From Arbacia lixula (lineage: Eukaryota; Echinodermata; Echinoidea; Arbacioida; Arbaciidae): a stretch of DNA of 64,000 bases. Positions 57,666-64,000 of this stretch are shown here, piece by piece. Location of the stretch: NCBI GenBank assembly GCA_963669155.1, contig OZ022580.1:17422027-17486026 (forward strand), read 5' to 3'. The notes under the pieces were generated by a model. The model was not told the DNA's origin. It saw only the letters and a program-made list of their open reading frames with translations, and made no database searches. The position numbers and the translations under genes are program-made. How positions within the stretch are numbered: position 1 is the stretch's first letter; each line of letters begins with the position of its first letter.

Positions 57666-58904
57666 CTTCTTGAATATTCCCTTGCGCGTACGATAAAATG
57701 GCGTTTCACGTAATGTCGATGAATGCCTGAATGTTTGTTTATTCATTTTCACTATGCATAATAAATAATCACATTGGCAAGAACAGCGTATTACATCAAA
57801 ATAGAATACATAGTAGGAACAAAGCATAAACATAAATGTTTGAAGCGCAGAGTCCCTAGAATAACATAGTAGGTAATAAATTCGTTTCGTAAAACATGGC
57901 TTGAAATAAAACATTCATGATTTCGTTTAATCGACAGAAATAAAAACAAATGAAATAAGAAAAAAAATGTTAATCGTGCCCTTATATCGTACTATATCTC
58001 CTTACCCTGTCATAAAAGGACAGAAACACTTAAGTGTACCTCAAAAGCTATTATGATGAATATTTGGAGAGGAATAATTCTTTGTGGCCAAGTAGACCTG
58101 ATATCTAGTTGATCTAATAAGATTTAATACACATGTATCGGGTTTTTTCATCTTCTCGTCCAAATGAAGTCTACTCTCTTTGTCCTTTCCTGACCTGTTT
58201 TGTTTTCTGAAGGCACTTGTGAGCTTCTGCATGTGTATGTGTTCCCACATGCAGCCATAACGCACAAATGTATTTTAAAAGGCCAATTCGCTGTTCATCG
58301 GATTAGTATTGTATATAACAAATGTGTTTTTAAGTCTAAGATTATCATTGGATATTACTATGTTGCACTAAATATAAAGTAAAAACTACTTGGATGCATG
58401 TTTTCTATTAAAGGACACAGTTTCCTATAGAACACTGTTTTTCTTGACTGATTCATTCCCATTAACGAGAAAAAATATCAAGACATGTTAGACATGGTTC
58501 CGCGGTATCAGTGTCATTTTAGTGAATTACCTTAAAGTGTGGAAAGCTCTCATTCATCAAAATGTATTAACATCTGAACTCCTTTGCCATTGAATCGGCC
58601 ATGTGCTATTTCACATACAGGATTTTCTTTACATGGAATGATCAATATAATCATGTCTATGTAGATACTAATGGGCAGATGTAAACATTGTTCTCGAGGC
58701 AAAATGAGCTTGCCTTATATGGCGTGTCTAGACGATTCAGTTTTGGCGTCGAACCTGTTTCGAATTGATCTTCTCACTCCCTCTCTCTTTCTTTTTCTCG
58801 CGCACACACACACACGCACATGGTAAAAGAACACACGTAATCGATTAGTGGATGACCAATTTCACTAGTTTATACGATAACAAGACTAGATGGTTGGTGA
58901 GCTT

Positions 58905-59130
58905 CTTTAGTTCATAAAGCCGACAGATGGCACTCGTGTAAAATTCGAAAAATATGAAAATAGCGACATTCTTATTATTGGCCGCAATATCTTCCAAAAG
59001 CCAAAGCTCCCTACCGCGGGAGGGGGGACACCCCCTCCCACACCGTCCCCCCGGCTCGGTCGCTTCGCTCCCTCTCTAGCGTTGGCAGCCCAGTCATCCC
59101 CAGAAATGTACGAGCCTGTGTACGCCACTG
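58905..59130 (-). mobile_element. Probable DNA-transposon fragment with G/C runs
   Basis: On the minus strand it starts CAGTGGCGTACACAGGCTCG, a terminus type common in invertebrate nonautonomous DNA transposons, followed by GGAGCGAAGCGACCGAGCC and G/C runs (GGGGTGTCCCCCC). The other end is not defined. Confidence 0.5.
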
Positions 59131-61636
59131 ATTTATACATTTTAACTTTCATTGCTGAACGATTAATGCTGTCACTAAGAGCTTGTTATCTTGTGATCCT
59201 TTTTGAGATAAAAATAGTAGCTTTGGGCATCTGGGCACGTGTTTCATGTTACCTGCCTGAAAGGAAAATATCTGGAACTAACGTTTCATGCAATCTTTTA
59301 ATGTAACATGATGCGGAATATTGTAAAATTGAAACTTTTGTCCTGCAACTTGATATCTCGCCAAGAGCTTTTTGACATAGAACAATATTCCTAGATTGAA
59401 TCTTCATAGATGCATCGTAGGTATTACATGTCACAACTGCGCAAGAATATGGGGTGAGGATATTTCCCCAAATTCTTCTGGACATCCAATTTTTTTTTTA
59501 TACGGCAAATCCAGGCAAAAAACATTCAGAGAATCGGCGGCTTCGAACATGGGAGATCAAAGAGTAAATCTTTGTAAAGCATTAGTTTGTGATAAGAAGG
59601 AGCGTACAATGAATCTGCATTAATTAAACGGCTGTTGGCATTCCATGTGCTTAAACATAATTGGTTCTAACTAGGATACGGTACATTACCCACACAATGA
59701 ATGTATCCACCTGTCGTATACATTAATAACAACACACACCACGAAGGGAAATGAAGTTCTCTGAAGTACGCTTATGATCCGTTGACCATGTTGACCGGCA
59801 ACGATTTCTCCTCAGCCAATTTTACCGCACCGGCTGGAACGCTACCGTTTCGTTTATAAACAAAACGATATGTCCGCCTGCACTGTCGTCTGTCATGTCA
59901 TTTCACTCTCATTTCTTCACACAAACAAAATCAAACAAAATTGTTTGTTGTACGTGCCATCAATTTGTTTAATAAATATTTTACACTAGGGAGAGTACGG
60001 TCACCGACACCTCAACAACAAATCATTCTCAACAAAAATAATGATCGACACATTGAAGACATATAAAGCAACAACTGGCGTCTAACATAACCTGTTATGA
60101 ACTTTGATGCACGCTAGCTTGCATGCTGATATGAATTATTAAGACTATATTAGTAATCGTCAAATTACACATTCTGAAGAACATTACTCTCATGTATAAC
60201 ATGTGGAATGCTTGCATATTCATGAAACATCAATATTTGAGATCTTGGTAGTATCGATTACACTGACTGATCACGTGTGAATTTCCTTCAGAATTATATG
60301 AAACATAACCAGAGCAATATTGAATTTTAGAAATTGAGTTATCACTCAACAGGATAACTATACGATTTTGCTTCCATAAGCGCGCAAAATAATGGATCTT
60401 GAGAACCTAGTAAGGAAAATGCTCAGAAATTCCTATCTGACCCCGTTAAGGCGATCGCGCAAAGGAAGAAATTAACTCCAAGGTCAACCTATATTTTTAC
60501 CTAACCCTATCCGTCATTTGTACAGAAATGAACTGTTTTACCCGCTAATAATATGGTTTATATATATCCTTAATTATAGCTTGTGGGAAAGAGCAAAATA
60601 TGTTACTGGCCTGTATGGTGTGATGACCGCGACTGGAGGCTAATTCTAAAGCGCCCTTCCACCTAGCATAGCAACAATAGCATGTTGCGTAATCATATGC
60701 AAATCAACCTTCCCCCTTAAATGAAATAACAATAGACCGTTTCGTTAAACGTATTCACGACTTTCCCCCTTACTGGGTAACAACCTGTTATTGCATTCAC
60801 CTCTATCTAGTCATTCATATTCAATGGATGGAATGCACTTTGAATCTTATTAATTGTGTTGCTACACGGACAAACCTCAGTTGCCATTAGTAACGAATTG
60901 TTTGAACGACGTGAATAAAATCTGAGTACATAACAAAAATGGTCTATTCGCTTTCTATACAATGCTAAGAGAATTTCACATTCCACAGACTGGGCGTGTT
61001 TGAAATCCCCGTACATCATACAGCATTGAGCGCTACGTGCTACAGCGGATATTTCAGTGCGTTGCGTCTACTATTCACCTTTTTGCTGCAGCATCCATAA
61101 TCTTTCTTTTTTTTTTTATTGTTCCCAATTCATGACGTGCTACTATTAACTGTTCCCCGTTGTCAGTTTTTAATGGAACACGTATGAATCGGCTGCGATT
61201 TTTGAAGAGGGGGTGTATTTTGAGCGGATTTGTTTCAGTTTGATTTGAGGCGCAATAAATCCAATCGTGTTTGACTCCGTCGGAAACACTTTCTTCCCGT
61301 CTTGGTCCTGATTGTGTACGATTTGTACTGCAAGGGTACGGCCACTCACTATGGGCACATGGTAAGCATGCTTAGAAAAACTTGTGAGAATTTACCTTAT
61401 TTCATGTTGTAACATGATACCTATGTTTTACATTACTGACAATATTTTATATCACAAGTGCGTATCACTATACACTGCAGTGATTGGGATATGTGTGTAT
61501 AGCTCGGCGTATGTGTGAGTGCGGGGGGGGGGGGCAACCTGGAAGAGTTTAGGATTGAATGTGAGAAAGAAGAGACATCATGAGTGGGATAGGATAGAAT
61601 ATAAAGTGGGAGACAGCAAAGAAAGAAATAAAGCCA

Positions 61637-61676
61637 GACAAAGAGAAAGAGAGAGAGAGAGAGCGCCCAAAAGGGA

Positions 61677-61717
<41 letters not shown>

Positions 61718-61720
61718 TTA
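61637..61720. repeat. GA and GT microsatellites
   Basis: A GA run (about 61640-61655) and a GT run (61676-61720, interrupted by TATATG). G-runs follow at 61749 and precede at 61523. Confidence 0.92.
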
Positions 61721-62492
61721 TGTCTGTGCGTATGACAGAAAGGGAAGGGGGGGGGGGAGACCACCGACATATATGAGTGAGTGTGTGTGCGTGCGTTTGA
61801 AGATGTATGTCGAAAGAGAGAGGGGGAAATACAATGAACAAACGAGAGTTAAAAGGACGATGGCCCAGAAGAAAAAAAAAAGAGGTGAAATAGTCGTGGG
61901 TATGTGAGGAATCAGGAAGGGGGAAAGGGAGAGTTATGTAATTACACCACTTTTTGTTATGTATGCAATTTTTATTCACGTCGTTCAAACCCAAAGCTTG
62001 TCCGAGGTTTGCCCGAGTAGCAACAACTAATAAGATTCAAAAGTGCACTCCACCCATTGAATATGAATGGACAAGTACAAATCAATGTAATAACGCGTTG
62101 CTACCCAGTTATGAGGTTAGTCGTGAATACATTTCGAAAACGTCTATTCTGCATATCTGGAAGAACAGAAAGAGGATGAGAGAAAGGGCTGTTCAGACAA
62201 AAACATGAATTCAGACAAAGAGAACACATGTTGAAGGATTGTTTGTGTGCATCAATAAATGATTTCAAAAGATCTTCCTGAATTAATCATGAGGTTAGGG
62301 AGAAAGGAGGCGTGTTTGGAGAGACAGAGACACACAGACACTTTCACTTGTACACAGTTCATATAATGCAACTGTGATTGAACGTGATCTAACACAATTT
62401 ACTGTGACAACATTAATATCACGCTTTTTTTATCTCTCACTCTCCCTATACACCCGTTCCCCAGGTAACGTAGTTAGCTCTGGAGCAAGTTT

Positions 62493-62505
62493 GGTCACTA
62501 TGACC
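62493..62505. promoter_or_regulatory. GGTCAnnnTGACC palindrome 1 (possible nuclear-receptor site)
   Basis: GGTCACTATGACC is a perfect inverted half-site pair with a 3-base spacer, the consensus of steroid-receptor (estrogen-type) elements. It recurs at 62847. Occupation is unknown. Confidence 0.3.
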
Positions 62506-62846
62506 TTTCCCCTTTTCATTAGGATAAGCAGTTGATTAACATATCATTTCAAAAGGAGATGTTACGTAATGTGCTTACCCGACATAGCAATTTGCGATAT
62601 TCAACCTCTAATAAAGGAACCATCTCAAAACAGGTGCAAGAATAGTAGGCTACGGTCTGTGAACAATTGGGAAAGCTTCTATTACATTGTTTATTGTAAA
62701 CTAATTGTTGTCGTTTGGCCTGTTGTCAAATACCCCATGATTGAACACCTTGGTGTTCTTTTATAAATTGGATAACAAGCATATTCTAAAATAACTTATT
62801 AATGATGATGCTTATCTCAGTGATTTAAAAACCAACAAGCTGGTTT

Positions 62847-62859
62847 GGTCACTATGACC
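62847..62859. promoter_or_regulatory. GGTCAnnnTGACC palindrome 2
   Basis: The same 13 bases as at 62493, within a longer shared context (TTTGGTCACTATGACCTT). It may be part of a small repeat rather than a selected site. Confidence 0.3.
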
Positions 62860-64000
62860 TTCATCTGCTCATGCGCAAATTGTAATTACGAACTGGCTTA
62901 TTCGACCCAGGGACGTGTTATGGAAGGACCTGAAGCAACTTTCTTCCTTTGAACCCATGTGCCAAGCCGCTGAAAAGTTATGTGTTCTCAACAGGTGCTG
63001 TTCAGGTGTTTGAACAATTATGAATATGATTGTGTGGCAACGGCTTCTCGGAGAGGACAAAAGAAATTTACAGTCTCATTTCGCTTGTCCCGTTCTGTTA
63101 ATACTTCCATGAGCATAACAGGTATCAGCAAACACAAATAAACAAGTTTTTCAAGTGAAATATCTCTGTTTCACGCAAACACACACAAACGCCGTTAATG
63201 ATAATACACAGCTTAATATATCATTTTGAGAGTGGTTGAATCCCCCAGATGCACAAGTTGTCGGAAAGTGAAGAAATTGGCCAATTTTGTAAGTAATAAA
63301 AATAGCTTATATGTCCGATTTTTAATGATTCCTCAATACTTTTCGAAACAAAAGCAGAGTAAAGGATCTGTCATTATCTGCCGTTAACTTCCTTAAAGTT
63401 TGCAAACAAATTTGTCAAAAACAAAACGTCTACAGACAAATGGGAAATTAAAGAAATTTCTTTTCAAGTTGACATCAGCTAAATGTCGGCACGGCACATG
63501 GAACATCAAAGCATTGTCATGATTATGGAATGCTTTTGGCATTCATGAGCACGCTTTAGAACCCATACAGATGTTTGAATATATTATGCTCGAGTTTCTA
63601 CTCCTTCGTAACACCTCCCTGTTCGACCCATCTTCTAAAAGCCCTTATACCATATGTTTAATAATACAGGTAACTTAGGCTCTGTGACGCACTGGATGCA
63701 TCGCATTTTTAATTCTTTTGTCTATCCTTTTCGCAGCTAGGAGCCGTGCCTAATTTGTTACCCGCGCTTTTTCGGTTTGCCTGATTTTGCACTAAAGGTA
63801 TTATGTAATAGTAAGTGACGTGAGCACATATGGGAGAACATGAGTGGTGGATTTTGTTTTGGTATGACGGAACAAGGGTCCGAGAGTACATGCGTTTGAG
63901 GGAGTGGTGTGAGAAGCTATTTTGTCGTGATTGACGAAAGGCCTGTTTTGTCACCCACAGGGAGGGGTCCTGAGTGCGGGAGAGAGTCGGGAAAGTCTGG

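Larger units (their letters stand above)
57666..64000. other. Intergenic; no gene recognised
   Basis: No exon with recognisable domain, tRNA or rRNA was found. Contents: a G/C-run repeat (about 58905-59130), CA, GA and GT microsatellites, two GGTCA-CTA-TGACC palindromes, and otherwise unique-looking AT-rich sequence. Regulatory elements may be present but cannot be called by eye. Confidence 0.45.

Noticed and set aside
61578..61994. Open frame of 138 codons on the minus strand
   Set aside because: It is made from GT/GA microsatellite and G-run translation (His-Thr and Ser-Leu repeats), with no domain.

Overview
The window looks like one locus of an invertebrate animal nuclear genome, most likely a marine deuterostome (sea urchin-like; amphioxus or hemichordate not excluded). 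Reasons: one plus-strand gene broken into many small GT-AG exons, AT-rich introns, and a mixed load of decayed transposons (a Tx1/L1-type LINE, a BEL/Pao element, a tRNA-derived SINE, several foldback MITEs). The species call is inference; no marker fixes it.

The gene runs from 7896 to 55030 on the plus strand in 47 coding exons that I could place. The exons join in one frame with consistent splice phases and give about 2,768 residues. The 5' end (signal peptide, first ATG) is not firmly identified. The product is a single-pass receptor. Its outer part has the layout of the Tie angiopoietin-receptor ectodomain: two N-terminal Ig-like domains, a block of EGF modules (four here, three in Tie), a third Ig domain, then FN3 domains. 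Instead of a kinase, the inside carries the tandem phosphatase domains of a receptor tyrosine phosphatase (RPTP). There are 14 FN3 domains plus a membrane-proximal domain with two furin-like basic sites. Domains 2-11 alternate between two disulfide-pattern types, making five A-B dimers; three adjacent dimers (33005-36853) are recent tandem copies including introns. D1 keeps every catalytic motif (WPD loop, [10 protein letters not shown]). D2 keeps the Cys but has WPM for WPD and Ala for the P-loop Arg, so it is probably a pseudophosphatase. YEN motifs (candidate Grb2 SH2 docking sites) lie between membrane and D1 and in the C-terminal tail.

Regions: 1-3460, no gene, a 199-bp tandem duplication and G-runs; 3465-5605, a decayed minus-strand LINE; 5606-7895, no firm gene, one weak candidate signal-peptide exon; 7896-20016, Tie-like ectodomain exons, with a 7-kb intron holding a foldback MITE and a 2.7-kb imperfect palindrome; 20633-42505, FN3 exons, with an antisense BEL/Pao remnant in the intron at 28.7-32.3 kb; 42889-45628, juxtamembrane, TM and linker exons; 46437-55030, the two phosphatase domains; 55031-about 55870, 3' UTR; the remainder to 64000 has no recognisable gene but holds a degenerate tandem repeat, a truncated MITE, G/C-run repeats, microsatellites and two perfect GGTCAnnnTGACC palindromes.

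All calls come from reading the sequence. No alignments or database searches were run; family names rest on recognised motifs.
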